A stretch of 64,000 nucleotides of DNA from Epiperipatus broadwayi. Taxonomy: Eukaryota > Onychophora > Udeonychophora > Euonychophora > Peripatidae. Under the pieces are notes generated by a model. The model had not been told where the DNA came from. It searched no databases and was given only the letters and a program-made list of their open reading frames with translations. Numbering within the stretch: position 1 is the first letter of the stretch; every line of letters starts with the position of its first letter. Positions 1 to 10,889 of this stretch are shown one piece after another. The DNA is taken from assembly GCA_028023455.1 (NCBI GenBank), contig JAQFVV010000022.1, positions 9,259,100 to 9,323,099 on the forward strand, in the 5' to 3' direction. The translations under genes were made by a program, and so were the position numbers.

Positions 1-146
1 TCGAATTTCTGTTACTTATTAATACATTTATTTATTATCAACTAAATATAAATAATGAATGGTAAATTTTTATTTTATTTTTATTAAATTAATTTTTTAA
101 GAATTATTAACTAGTAGTTAGTTATATTAGTATTTTTTTTATTTAT

Positions 147-206
147 TAAAACAGGCAAAACTCTCCATACTATAGTGCCACTCAGTGACAGCCAGAGTAA
201 TCAATT
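147..206 (+). mobile_element. Retrozyme family A, end fragment
   Basis: About 60 bp match the terminal arm of the family A elements seen at 9.3, 20.5, 35.0 and 47.1 kb: the GGCAAAACTCTCCATAC motif, then a 'GTGCCAC'-like stretch and AGAGTAATCAAT. No ribozyme core and no second arm are present. It is a truncated or decayed copy, and I see no flanking duplication. Confidence 0.6.
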
Positions 207-830
207 AAATACTTTCTATTTTCCAATATATTTCCAGATTTGTATTTGAATGACTTTGTTATTTTTTGAAAATGGTCTGAATCCAAACCCAAATTTGAAC
301 CCAGATTTTTCAGATTAATGGTAGTTTACTTAATGTATGATAAAGTAAAGGATTGTATTAGATTTGTAACATATATTTACAATGATGTCATTGAAATATT
401 TTGGTTCTTATACGGTTTGTTTGACTTTATCATGTAACAACCTTCATTGTAATTTTGAATAGAGATATTAGATGGACATAAGGTGAAACATAGCTATATG
501 GATAGATATCAAATTTGTTATTATATTTTAAGAATTTTTCATCCATTTTTTTTTTTGTATAGGCATTACAATTTATTTAATTTAAACATAGCTTTTTCAA
601 TTGTTGTTTTATGACAATGGATTGTAAATTTAATGCTAATCATTTTGAATAATTCAAATGCTATGACATAGAAATTTACATTTTTGAGTAATAATTAAAT
701 TAAGAAAAAGATTATGCATATAATGAATCATTTTACTTGACCATAATGCCCAATTCCCAGAGAAGAAACTAAAAAGGCTGCTTTTAGACGAATTTCAGTT
801 TTCAAGCAGTATGTTTGTGTAAATTCTTCT
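207..830. other. AT-rich DNA, nothing recognised
   Basis: Low-complexity AT-rich sequence with no ORF, repeat or RNA motif that I can support. Confidence 0.5.
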
Positions 831-833
831 TTA

Positions 834-941
834 CTTTTTTTTTCTCATGTGTCATAGCATCAGCCGGGAAGCAAACCCGCTAACCTGGGACAACTGCTTG
901 TAAAGCAACTGTCGCTGACCTCTCGACCACTGATGCTTGAC
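834..941 (-). mobile_element. Minimal tRNA-Gly-like SINE
   Basis: The tRNA-like part is 857-936, read on the minus strand. Its acceptor arms GCATCAG and CTGATGC pair over 7 bp, and box A (TGGTCGAGAGG) and a box B-like GGGTTTGCTTCCC are visible. The 3' trailer TATGACACATGAG runs into an A-tail (T-run on the plus strand). A perfect 12-bp duplication AATTCTTCTTTA lies at 822-833 and 942-953, which fixes the element boundaries. The 5' end is therefore GTCAAGC, whose GTC pairs with GAC of the trailer. There is no SINE body beyond the tRNA and this short tail. The anticodon loop is altered relative to tRNA-Gly(TCC). Confidence 0.85.
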
Positions 942-953
942 AATTCTTCTTTA

Positions 954-2190
954 ATTAATAATTGAAAATAGAGAAAGTATTATTTTAAAAAAGTAAAACT
1001 TTGTTATCCTAAGTGTCACTATAAAATCAAAACATTTATGCCAATCCATGATTTATTCTTAGTTCTTGATAACCAAAGGTTTATTAGTTTACACACTCAT
1101 AATTATATCTATTTGTTGAACTCTGAAAAGTGAATAAAACTGATTTATTTATTTGTTGTTCTTTTTAAAACCTAATATCTTGTTGATGACATCTTGCTTT
1201 TTTAACTAGTCAAACAGGTATTATATATATTAAAAAGAAGAAAGGCTAGGTGCACATTTGATTACTATTATTTGCCATATGTAAACCTCACCTTTTACAG
1301 TAACACCCACTAATAGAGTAAGAAGTAACATGCGCCTTATTTAAATAATTCTAATCGCTGTTAATGCGTGCATTAGAGTCAAGATTAGAAAGGCGTCATA
1401 ATTAAGCTTTTTTTGTTTGTTTTCGGGGGGGGGGGGGGCAGGTGTCAGATATATGTAATAAGTAACTTTTTTTTATATAATTACAAAAAAACAAATCAAG
1501 AGAAATTTTAATGCACCAAAATAGAAAAATATTAAAGATTACTAATATATCAAGTGCTAGCTGGGTTTCTGAAAAAATATCTTAAACCTGATTGAAATCT
1601 GAAATTTTTCGGATTCCCAACTTAGATTATTAAATGCCAAGATATGAGAGTGTAGCAGGAAAATGTACTACTTATTCAAAATTAATATTTATAACCATTT
1701 AGATAAAACAACTTATTTTAAATGGCTCGTAATAAACAAAAAAAGATCATGTAGAATAGTGGAAGAGAAAGCAGTATTTATTAGGCGTGCCTAGTGGCTA
1801 GGATTTGAATTGATTCATGCTTTTTGTTTTACCCTATAGATAAGAATAGCTAGATATTTATAATATTTGATGAATATATTAAGTGGTCTGAGCTAGCTGC
1901 CTGAAAGAAAATTCTTAAAACTATTAAAAATAATTTGTTTACTTGACTCTTATTTAAACCCAGATCATATGCATCGCAGATAAATACATTACTATTGAAC
2001 CATAAATTCTCTCTCTTTATATACAAATACATATGTTGTTTATGACAGTATTGGAGTGCTTTAAGACTGGGAATATTTAAATGAAAAGGGGGAGGAGTAA
2101 ACCAGCAAAATCACTAGTTCAGGAAAACTTGAAAACCAAGGGTGTTATATTAATAATATTAAATCTATATATATATATAAAACAAAGAAA
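954..2190. other. AT-rich DNA with a 14-nt G run
   Basis: No gene is visible. The only notable point is an uninterrupted run of 14 G at 1425-1438 in otherwise AT-rich DNA. The short minus-strand frame at 1850-2032 shows no family features and is probably chance. Confidence 0.5.
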
Positions 2191-2255
2191 TGTGAACTAT
2201 AGCAGTTAGCACATCTACCTGCCATAATCATGCCTTAGGGTTCTAATTTGGTTGA
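2191..2255 (+). mobile_element. Possible decayed tRNA-derived SINE head
   Basis: A box A-like stretch (TAGCAGTTAGCACATCT) is followed about 40 nt later by a box B-like GGGTTCTAATTTGG. This spacing fits a tRNA-type Pol III promoter. I see no acceptor stem or target duplication, so this is tentative. Confidence 0.3.
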
Positions 2256-2555
2256 AACTTGCAAATTTTTGAGGTATAATGAGCATTTTTAATGAAAACT
2301 TAGAATTTTGATCATGTGGACATTTCGTTGCAAAACTAATCAACTGTACTATTATTGATCAATAAACGGGTGTTTAGAAACCCAAAAGCTTTTATCAATT
2401 GGCAATTAATTATCTTTAAAGCCTATGTTGTCTTTTACTGTTTTTCTGTGGAGAAATGCTGAAGATACCTATGCTCTTCAGCAGTTTGTCTACAGTTATT
2501 TTATTTATATATATATATTGAATCAAATATTTTCATGGAATGTTATTATAATAAA

Positions 2556-2832
2556 GGATATAAGGAGATTATATCCATTTAAACAGATATAACTTTTGTC
2601 ATTTGATGTTGCAAGAAATCTATCAATTACTACTAATTGACAATTCTCCTGAGACTAAACAAGTTTTCTCCATTAAACAATGATATAAAGAATATAAATG
2701 AGATTTTATCCATGTAAATAGGTAATTGAGAAAACTTATTTATCCTCAAGAAAAATATCATTTAGTAGTAATTGATAGGGTTCTGGCAACATAAAAGATT
2801 ATCAGTTTACATGGATAAAATCTCCCTTATAT
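2556..2832. repeat. Foldback element, non-hammerhead
   Basis: Two arms of roughly 105-120 bp are imperfect reverse complements of each other. The left arm opens ATATAAGGAGATTATATCC and the right arm closes with the matching GGATAAAATCTCCCTTATAT. A third copy of the GAGATTTTATCCATGTAAAT motif sits in the centre. I see no ribozyme core and no clear target duplication. It is either a MITE-like element or the inverted relic of another retroposon. Confidence 0.65.
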
Positions 2833-2860
2833 TTTAAGTACAAGTATACTTGAAGTACTT

Positions 2861-2970
2861 GGAGCATGTATTTGGAGAGCATTTGTCTTTTTCACATGTG
2901 TATCAGTTGTATGAGATAAAGTGGGTGGCTAAAGGGAGCTTGAAAGTCTGTGTTCAAATCCTATATATAT
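2861..2970 (+). mobile_element. Retrozyme family E fragment
   Basis: This matches the 3' part of the full-length family E copies at 50.0 and 60.8 kb. It begins in helix III/helix I of the hammerhead (CATGTATTTGGAGAG) and runs through TATCAGTTGTATGAGATA to a box B-like GTGTTCAAATCC. The ribozyme 5' half and the first ~250 bp of the monomer are missing. Confidence 0.6.
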
Positions 2971-2979
2971 ATAACTATA

Positions 2980-3710
2980 ACAACATGTGAAAATTTTACA
3001 AACATATTTAAATAATAATTGAACTGCCCTCTAGCTGCAAAGTTCGATAGCATTTTATTAAAGAAATTTTTATTAAAGAAATAAAATAAAAGTAACTACT
3101 TTTCTGTCATATATATATATATTAATGAAATAAAATAAAAGTAACTACTCTTCTCTCTCAGGCTATAAAAATTATTATCAGGCCTTGCAAACTGGACAAG
3201 TCAAAAACTGTAAAGATATAAATAAATAATGATAATGTAAATGTGATAGCTATGGCATGGAAATAAATGTAGTGTTGTATCAAGATCGTACATATTCCAA
3301 CCACCAAACATTTATAATTTAATAATGATGAGGATGAGTGTCATGCAAGCTAGATATTTTATGTACAACCAGGTGGGTGCCACTTATTAATTCAGTTACA
3401 GTGACCTTACAATCTGTAGTAAAGATGTGTGTACAAGTTGTGAATGCTTTAAACTTTTATATTAGAATATTAAAATAAGAGTAACAATAAATAGATGCAA
3501 CAAACTCAACTGCAATACCCATCACCTGACACATTTTGCATTAACTCCAAAATAAAATAGTGAGCTAAATAATAATAATTTTATTATGCAAAATATACAT
3601 TATGATTATTATAACTAAAACACTAAATAAGAATAATAAAAACAATAAATTAATAATTATACTCCTTATTGATTTTCAGTAGTAATTTTACATACAATCT
3701 TAAAAGTATA
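2980..3710. other. AT-rich DNA with one short direct repeat
   Basis: A ~29-bp stretch (GAAATAAAATAAAAGTAACT and following bases) occurs twice, near 3077 and 3126. Nothing else is recognised. Confidence 0.45.
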
Positions 3711-3715
3711 TTTTT

Positions 3716-3816
3716 GTCAAACATTGGTGGCAGAGTGGTCAGCACAGCTGCCTTATAAGCAGTTGTCCCAGGTTTGTGGGTTTGTATCCTGGCCGATGCT
3801 TTGACACATGAAAAAA
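3716..3816 (+). mobile_element. Minimal tRNA-Gly-like SINE
   Basis: The tRNA-like region is about 3721-3799. 5' GTCAAACATTGG pairs with 3' CCGATGCTTTGAC, extending the 7-bp acceptor stem into the flanking leader and trailer (about 13 pairs, one G-T). The anticodon arm GCTGC/GCAGT encloses a 7-nt loop CTTATAA. The trailer TTTGACACATG leads into an A-tail. It is the clearest example in the window of the extended terminal stem. Target duplication is ambiguous in AT-rich flanks. Confidence 0.75.
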
Positions 3817-3819
3817 TAT

Positions 3820-5340
3820 ACATATTTCACTTCTGTTAAAATTAAATTGATGTAATAAAATATCATTTCAAGCCTTTTTATTATAATTTTTTATACAATA
3901 ATTGAAATTATCAAACATACTTAGATTATTTTTGAGTAGTATATTATAACTGTGAAATAAGTTGATAATATTTACCTCTCTCCTATGATAAAGATTAAAC
4001 ATGTATAGATCTCTAATTTGCTTCAAGTTATATATCTTTAAAGTATATCAAAAGTAAATACCTGTAATCTGATTTATTAATTAAATATTTTTATATGTTT
4101 TTCATATTTAAAAAAACATAATTAAAACAATTATCTTTATAATCAATTCACATATGTATATTAAGCATTAATTAATATTTTCTACTATTAATATTTCCTA
4201 AACACAAGTGTTATTAAGCCTTTACTTTTTACATAAACATATTAGGAAATTATTTTTTATAGATTAAAAACAATAATATTACTATTTTTTTATTTTCCCT
4301 GGACTGTATGATTCTGAATATTTAGTTCTCACATATTTGTTTCTTTGGGGTCCTCAAAGCTAATAAAATAACAACAAAGTGGAATTATTTTTAATAAATT
4401 ATTAACTTTCAATATCTAACTTTGTTTTTGAATAATATTTTTTTTAACCTTATGCTTCCTGGTTGCTAAAAATATTCTAAATTATGACAAATCCATTAAT
4501 TTTGAAAAAATATTTGTATTATACAATACTTATTCCATGCTAGATTTTAAAAGCTATTATTTGAAGAGAGCCTTGCATTGTATAATTCTATTTCATACTA
4601 AGCTGCTCCACTAATTTTGAAGAGAAAGATTTGTGTTGTATAATTTAATTATTTTATGTTAATCCTTTAATCCAATTTCCTGGAAAATATAATAGAAAAT
4701 AGGAAGCAAACCCCTTTCTTTAATTATTAATTTAGCAATCCATGTTTTTGATTTCTGATCACTTAAAACATGTGATTATTATATAGTTTAGTTTTAAAAC
4801 AAAAGATTTGAAAATAAGTGTTATTCAGTTTAATGTATTCTTTATATTCTATTTTATCCAAAATCATGCTCTTTTACCAAGCAGGCAATTATGTCAATAA
4901 AATTTTATTAGTTTTTCCACCTTATGTCCAGCATTCTTATATATAAACTCATTTACATAAATAAAAATAACAAAGAAAAATATTTTTATAAAGTGTAATA
5001 ATAGATTGCTTAATAATCTAGAACAACAAACATATTTTTTATTTATTCTGGATACCAAATAACAACAATATCAATTTTATAAAATATTTTAATATTGATG
5101 TGTATATTTTTAAAATATAATTATCCATTTATTATAACATGCACACACATCATATATTAACCAGGTTATTTATCCACAGCCAATATTAATTACCATTCTT
5201 TATTAATTTTAAATATTTTTTTTTTAACAATAACAACAATATAGCTTTTGTTTATATTTTTTATTTTTAATTTAAATACTTTCTAGTTTTTATGTAACTC
5301 TTATAGTTTTAATATATATGTAGAAAGAGAGAGATGGAGT
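3820..5340. repeat. AT-rich DNA with a degenerate ~57-bp tandem repeat
   Basis: Between about 4491 and 4662 three decayed ~55-60 bp units can be aligned; each carries an ATTTTGAAGAG-like segment followed by TTGTATAAT. The rest is AT-rich with no recognisable feature. Confidence 0.4.
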
Positions 5341-5348
5341 GGCGGCAA

Positions 5349-5424
<76 letters not shown>

Positions 5425-5885
5425 GTAGGTAGGTAGGTAGGTAGGTAGGTAGGTAGGTAGGTAGGTAGGTAGGTAGGTAGGTAGGTAGGTAGGTAGGTAG
5501 GTAGGTAGGTAGGTAGGTAGGTAGGTAGGTAGGTAGGTAGGTAGGTAGGTAGGTAGGTAGGTAGGTAGGTAGGTAGGTAGGTAGGTAGGTAGGTAGGTAG
5601 GTAGGTAGGTAGGTAGGTAGGTAGGTAGGTAGGTAGGTAGGTAGGTAGGTAGGTAGGTAGGTAGGTAGGTAGGTAGGTAGGTAGGTAGGTAGGTAGGTAG
5701 GTAGGTAGGTAGGTAGGTAGGTAGGTAGGTAGGTAGGTAGGTAGGTAGGTAGGTAGGTAGGTAGGTAGGTAGGTAGGTAGGTAGGTAGGTAGGTAGGTAG
5801 GTAGGTAGGTAGGTAGGTAGGTAGGTAGGTAGGTAGGTAGGTAGGTAGGTAGGTAGGTAGGTAGGTAGGTAGGTAGGTAGGTAGG

Positions 5886-5928
<43 letters not shown>
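5349..5928. repeat. Compound tetranucleotide microsatellite (ATAG)19(GTAG)116(ACAG)10
   Basis: Three abutting pure arrays: 5349-5424 is ATAG, 5425-5888 is GTAG and 5889-5928 is ACAG. The GTAG block has about 116 uninterrupted units, so the expansion looks recent. The three units are single- or double-step variants of each other. The minus strand is open for 213 codons (Leu-Pro-Thr-Tyr period) only because 4-nt units read in three phases contain no stop; it is not a gene. Confidence 0.97.
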
Positions 5929-5929
<1 letters not shown>

Positions 5930-6670
5930 GGCAGAGATTCATATTTAGTGAGATTTTGCTTTATTATGATTGGTTTATGTGTTAATGCAGAAATATTTAT
6001 TTAGTAAATTCTTTTCTCTAAGGCAATTTGATATAAGTAGTACATAAATGACAAAATTTAATGCTTGTCATATGGATAGTATGATATTTTTTGCAATCCG
6101 TTTAACATTATTATTCTAGTGTTACAATAGTCAAAGGTACATCACAAATGTATTAATCCTTTCAAATTATTAAAATATTTAATGTGAGTATAAACAAATA
6201 TACTACAGGACTTAATGCAGTGGTTGAATGTCAGACTATGAATGTAAGATTCTTGGATCCATTTCATCCCTAGCATTTCTAGTGATTAATTTTTTTATAA
6301 ACACCATATCAAAAAGCCATTTGATTAGTATTGTTTATGTAAGTAATTTTAATATGATTTTCCCATGCATTTTTTAGATAAATTTCAGGTATAATATAAG
6401 CAGGTTAAGGTCTAATTAAAAGGGGGCTTTGCAAACTTAAATTACATCATTTAGTAGTAGTAATTGTCTGACACACTATTAAACCAAAAGCAAACTTCTT
6501 TTAGTTTATCTCCTAGTTTACAGATGAAAAATAATTCAGGTATTCATATTTTATATAACAAAAACTGGAAGCATAAAGAATTATAGATAAAAGAAGTATA
6601 TATATAATGAATTGGAAAATGCATCTGATAAATGTTTGTAATTAGTGAAGTATCTCAAGCAGGTCACAGA
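5930..6670. other. AT-rich DNA, nothing recognised
   Basis: No ORF, RNA motif or repeat is supported here. Confidence 0.45.
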
Positions 6671-6671
6671 C

Positions 6672-6795
6672 TTAAACTATCATGCAAAATCCTCCAGACC
6701 AACCAATCAAGGATGACCAAGGACTGGTCATATAGCGCATATGACTACTAAAAGAGATTAGTCTGAAGGATTTTTCACTGACTGATAATTTAAGA
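6672..6795. repeat. Short foldback element
   Basis: The left arm (CTTAAACTATCATGC then AAAATCCTCCAGAC) is roughly complementary to the right arm (GTCTGAAGGATTTTT then CACTGACTGATAATTTAAG). This gives a ~120-bp imperfect hairpin. No hammerhead core is visible. Confidence 0.5.
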
Positions 6796-6799
6796 TTTA

Positions 6800-8000
6800 T
6801 TACATGCTAAAAGAGTGTCACAAATTTGATAGCTTTAATTGGATTCAGGTATATATATATATGAATATAAGTACGTTGTGTGTGTATTTGTATATTATCT
6901 ATGAGAAATGTGCCATCTCAGTGAAAAAAAAATCTTTATGACTATTTAAATATATTATATTATATAGCATTATTCTTTATTAAAAATAAAAAAGATCTTT
7001 TTAAAATTAATCTGTCTTGAGTTTATGTAGAATATTTGTTTATTTGAGATTTTTATTATTACTCCCATCATCGGCAATATTGTTTTGTTTCACACTTAAG
7101 AAATGTCATGGACCTTAACTTTGACTTCCCGGGAATAAATTTTTCCTACTTTATTTGTATCTCTCCCCTTCTCTGTGTAGTAATTGCATCTTATCACAAT
7201 AATAACTCCTCTTATTTTGGTAATCTTTTTTTATTTAACATTTCTGGCACACCTTATCGACAATATTTTATTAACTTTGGCCTGGTTTTGTTGCTTTAAT
7301 GGTGTCATTTTCATGCTGTATTAGCTGAAGATTGAAATCTATGGATGTTTCAGCTTTTCCAATCACTGCGTGTTCTGATAACTTGTTGCTAAGCAACAAA
7401 GAGGTAGCTGCAAATTACATGATTTAGCAAAGTTGAATCTGTAAGTCGGTAATAGATTAGTATTTTTAGGTAGTTCTAAATAAATTGTTCACTTCTATTA
7501 AATATCTTTTCTTTTCTGCAAAATCTATTTCAAATTTGTATATATATTCATGAATGTGTGTGCTAACTTGTTAAAGTTCAAAAACAACTGTACTTATTCC
7601 ATCAAGTTATTTGTTAAAATTACTATAATAAAAAGATAAGTTTTATTATCCTTAATGATAATTTGCATTAATTTTATTCTGCTTGCTATTACTCTCTGCC
7701 AAACGGCAAACAGAAAAAACAACTGTACAATACTTGTGTTAATGCATCAGTTTGCTAAGAATCATAATCTACAGTTCTGTTATATAGCTAAGAAATTTTC
7801 AAAAGAGTTCAGAAATTTTCCAGATAGCCATATTATATGCATAAATAGTTATTTTAATTATTATTGCTGGAAATACAAATTAAAGTAATTACACTTCTTT
7901 GTAAATTATGAATAAATAGCACTTATGCACTAGCAAATAACAAAAATAGAGTAAATTTACCTTTTCTTCAACTTTTGATAACATTTCTGAAAATTCAGAA
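6800..8000. other. AT-rich DNA, chance ORFs only
   Basis: Two short plus-strand frames (7108-7299 and 7655-7888) show no recognisable domain, and I do not call them genes. Confidence 0.45.
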
Positions 8001-8020
8001 TAAAAAATATATATCAGCCA

Positions 8021-8325
8021 GTCAAAATAAGAGTCGTAGATCACATGACTTAATTATCTTAAGCTTGTAAGATATAATCAATGAGGATTGCCAATTCCTC
8101 AACAAGCTTTGTGATAAATGCTTGGCCAGAGCCAGCATTTAAAATATCTGTCAGCCCCCCCTACCCTACCCTACCTACCTACTCTAGCACCTCTCTGAGG
8201 AGTGCCAAAGCATGAAACCATAGTCAGAGGTTTGGAGGGGGGGTCCTGACAGAGATATTTTAAATGCTGGCTCTGGCTAAGCATTTATCACAAAGCTTGT
8301 TGAGGAATTGGCAATCCTCATTGAT
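8021..8325 (+). mobile_element. Retrozyme family D, inverted copy
   Basis: A 305-bp foldback. An antisense arm (8021-8153) is followed by the hammerhead-bearing sense part, whose right arm (8246-8325) is the reverse complement of the left. Direct repeats of 13 bp (TATATATCAGCCA) at 8008-8020 and 8326-8338 bound the insertion. The loop holds C- and G-runs (8155-8161, 8237-8243) that also pair. The arms share an AAGCTTTGTGATAAATGCTT motif with the copies at 25.4 and 37.4 kb. The precise outer end (GTCAAAATAAGAGTC) recurs at 25.5 kb, while the other end varies. Confidence 0.8.
8189..8231 (+). ncRNA. Hammerhead ribozyme core (family D), intact
   Basis: All catalytic boxes are present. Box 1 is CTGAGGA (8195-8201). 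Helix II is GTGC/GCAT with loop CAAA. Box 2 is GAAA (8214-8217). Helix III is two pairs plus a small loop, and the GTC triplet ends at 8225. Proximal helix I is ACCTCT/AGAGGT. The order helix I - CUGANGA - helix II - GAAA - helix III - NUH fits a type I hammerhead. Self-cleavage is inferred, not shown. Confidence 0.7.
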
Positions 8326-8629
8326 TATATATCAGCCAATTTTAAAAACAGCATTAGTTATTTTGAAATTATAGTTGTTTAAATAGAGGATCAAGACAAT
8401 CTCATCTTAAACAATTTCTCTAAGAGTAATGAAATGTTGCTTTGTTAATGTAAATATTAAATAATTATAGCTTAATGGATATGAAATCCAAGGAGATTAA
8501 CACTCTTATAGTCAACATAAATAAAAAACAAAGAAAGTAAATTAAGTTCCAGAGATTCATCACAGGACAATACCAGAAAATATTGCAATGAACTTCTGAT
8601 ATTGATTTTTAGATATAGGGGTATATCTT

Positions 8630-8985
8630 TAAAAAAACTAACAATATAATTATCCAAGATATTATGTATCCTGTAGTCCTCTATGGATGTGAAAGTCAAG
8701 CATTGAAAAATAAAGGTAAGTAAAAATAGTCATGGTTTTGAACTGTATGCTGAAGACCTTTGATAATCCTGTTGACATCAAGAGATATGAATAAGCTGGT
8801 ATTTGAACAGAATAAATCTGGACTAAATCATCATTATTTCTGCCATATTATGAAACAATCTAACTCATTAGAAAATTGCATAAAGCTTGAAAATAATTTT
8901 AGAGAAAGAAGAGTATTGCCAGAAATAAGGAGGATGGATTTTATCAATATAATAATGGATGTAATATTGAAAAGTAAATATTAAA
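8630..8985 (+). pseudogene. Decayed non-LTR retrotransposon C-terminal region
   Basis: Frames read VVLYGCES, then after stops and a frameshift FCHIMKQSNSLENCI and a basic RERRVLPEIRRMDF stretch. These resemble the post-RT C-terminal region of a common animal non-LTR class, where 'YGCESW' is followed by 'FGHIMR..SLEK.I' and a basic 'RRRGRPR.RW' block. No RT motifs remain. It differs from the RTE C-terminus found at 40.5 kb, so it belongs to another LINE lineage. Identification rests on motif memory only. Confidence 0.5.
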
Positions 8986-9315
8986 TATTCTTCTTTTCTT
9001 TCAGTTACTTTTCTGCATTGATTATATTACTATAAATATAAATAAACAAATAAAACATATTCTTTTATGCCCTTTATACAATGCAAATGCAATACTTTAT
9101 TATTCCATACTTTCAAAAGTATCTGGCAGTTTCGATTTTCTGTCATTCTTCTTCAGAACTCTTTTCACTATTTAAATCCTTATTAGTTAGTAAAAAGAAG
9201 AGTGTTTGTTGGTCAGTTAAAAGTGTCAACTATTTTTGAAAGTGTGAAATAATAAAATTTCATTTGCACTATGTAAAGAGCACAGAAGAATTTATTATTA
9301 TTTATATTGGTAACT

Positions 9316-9660
9316 AAGCCAATAAACATCACATGACCACCACCTCTTATGCTATGAATAACTGTTGTTAAAACAGGCAAAACTCACTATATCTATTGCC
9401 ACACACAGCAAGCTAGAGTAATCAATAGGTGCCAGAAGGCTTGTGCATAAAATTCCCATCTAGTGCTTACATAGATCTCTATGTGCAGTGCTCTCAGATT
9501 CAAGGCTCCTCATTGATGCAGGCCATAAGCCAGAAACTAGTCTGGGGATATTGGATGAGTAGGCACTAGATGGGAATTTTATACACAAGCCTTCTGGCAT
9601 CCATTGATTACTATAGCTTGCTGTGTGTGGCAATATATATAGTGAGTTTTGCCTGTTTTA
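9316..9660 (+). mobile_element. Retrozyme family A, inverted copy
   Basis: Flanked by 12-bp duplications ATATTGGTAACT at 9304-9315 and 9661-9672. The left arm (9369-9455) is antisense and truncated. It joins the sense part with the hammerhead (9498-9556), which runs to a right arm complementary to the left. The variable end carries ACATCACATGACC; the constant end is GTTTTGCCTGTTT. The absence of an A-tail and the inverted structure distinguish it from a SINE. Confidence 0.85.
9498..9556 (+). ncRNA. Hammerhead-derived sequence (family A), core mutated
   Basis: Position-for-position homologous to the intact copy at 57.1 kb. Box 1 reads TTGATGC instead of CTGATGA, helix II GGC/GCC with loop CATAA is kept, and box 2 GAAA and triplet GTC are kept. 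Loss of the conserved C and A of box 1 should abolish cleavage. Confidence 0.6.
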
Positions 9661-10604
9661 ATATTGGTAACTTTGAGAAGGCTCAAAAACTAAACAAATG
9701 CTGGCCCATTCTTGAGAAATATTATTCATATGACAACCAAAAGTTAATATTAACTTAATAAGACCTAATAATCTCATAAAAATGATTGAAATATAAATCA
9801 ACTTTTGGAAATAGTGAGAAAATCAGCATGTGATCACTTTTTATGAATCTTGAATTCAATTAAATCATATTTGCTCCTTCAGATATATGTTCACCATAGG
9901 TCATAAGCAGAATATATATATATTAATACATATAAATAAACAGTATAATCTAAAATAGAAGATGTTTACACATCATGAAGCATATAAGAATTGAGGAATG
10001 GATTAATTAAAGCATCATTATGCTGGAAATTGTTTATGTTAGTCTGTGTTCATGTAAGTCATCCACATAAGTAGAGGATTGCCTTTTACTCAAAGATAGA
10101 TTTTTTTAAACATTTTTTAGATGAATATATGTCTGGCATTATAATAGAATTATTAAATATTCGTTAATGCTCTACATGGTTTAATTTATTCATAGAGTGA
10201 CAGATCTTGTAGCTCCAATTCTATAAATTGGGTTTCCTCCCATGTCATTTCTGGTACTTGGAATTATTATGAACTCTGAGCAATAAATCATTAAATAGTA
10301 ATAATAATCACTATTAAAGAAGTTCCTTTAAAAACAATTCTGCAAAATACAAAAAAAAAAGTTTATATTACAGTTGCTGTCCTTAAAGAACTGATTCTTA
10401 ATAGCAACTAGAAGTATAGATAAAGATGTGTTAGTGCATGAAATTTAGCAATTGTAGGGTAAATTGAGTTTGTGGCCTCAGCCAACTGTATAGTGCATGT
10501 TCATCCTTTGTGACCTCAGTCAATTGTAGAATGCTGGTTTAGCCAGACTTGCACAATTATAATCACTTATCTTTTTTAAATGTCACTATTTACTATCAGT
10601 ATAC

Positions 10605-10866
10605 ATCACATGATCACCATCTTACTAGCACATAATTGTTGTAAACAAAGGCAAAACTCTCCATACAGATCCTAAGATCCTAAGATCTAGGTGCAGTGCT
10701 CTGGAATCCAAGGCTCCTCACTGATGCTGGCCACAAGCCAGAAACTATTCTGGGGATATTGGATGAGTAGGCACTAGATAGGGATTTTATGCACAAGCCT
10801 TCTGACATCCATTGATTACTCTGGTTGGCACAGGGTGTCACTACTGTATGGATAGTTTTGCCTTTG
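10605..10866 (+). mobile_element. Retrozyme family A, inverted copy
   Basis: Bounded by the longest target duplication in the window, 16 bp (TTTACTATCAGTATAC) at 10589-10604 and 10867-10882. A short antisense arm (ATCACATGATCACC through CTCTCCATACAG) jumps directly to ATCCTAAGATC upstream of the hammerhead, then the sense sequence runs to GTTTTGCCTTTG. A small ATCCTAAG duplication sits at the junction. Confidence 0.85.
10706..10764 (+). ncRNA. Hammerhead-derived sequence (family A), core mutated
   Basis: Helix I distal ATCCAA/TTGGAT and proximal TCCTCA/TGGGGA are intact, as are helix II TGGC/GCCA and box 2 GAAA. Box 1 ends in C (CTGATGC) and the cleavage triplet is TTC rather than GTC. Activity is unlikely. 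Confidence 0.6.
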
Positions 10867-10889
10867 TTTACTATCAGTATACTAAATTA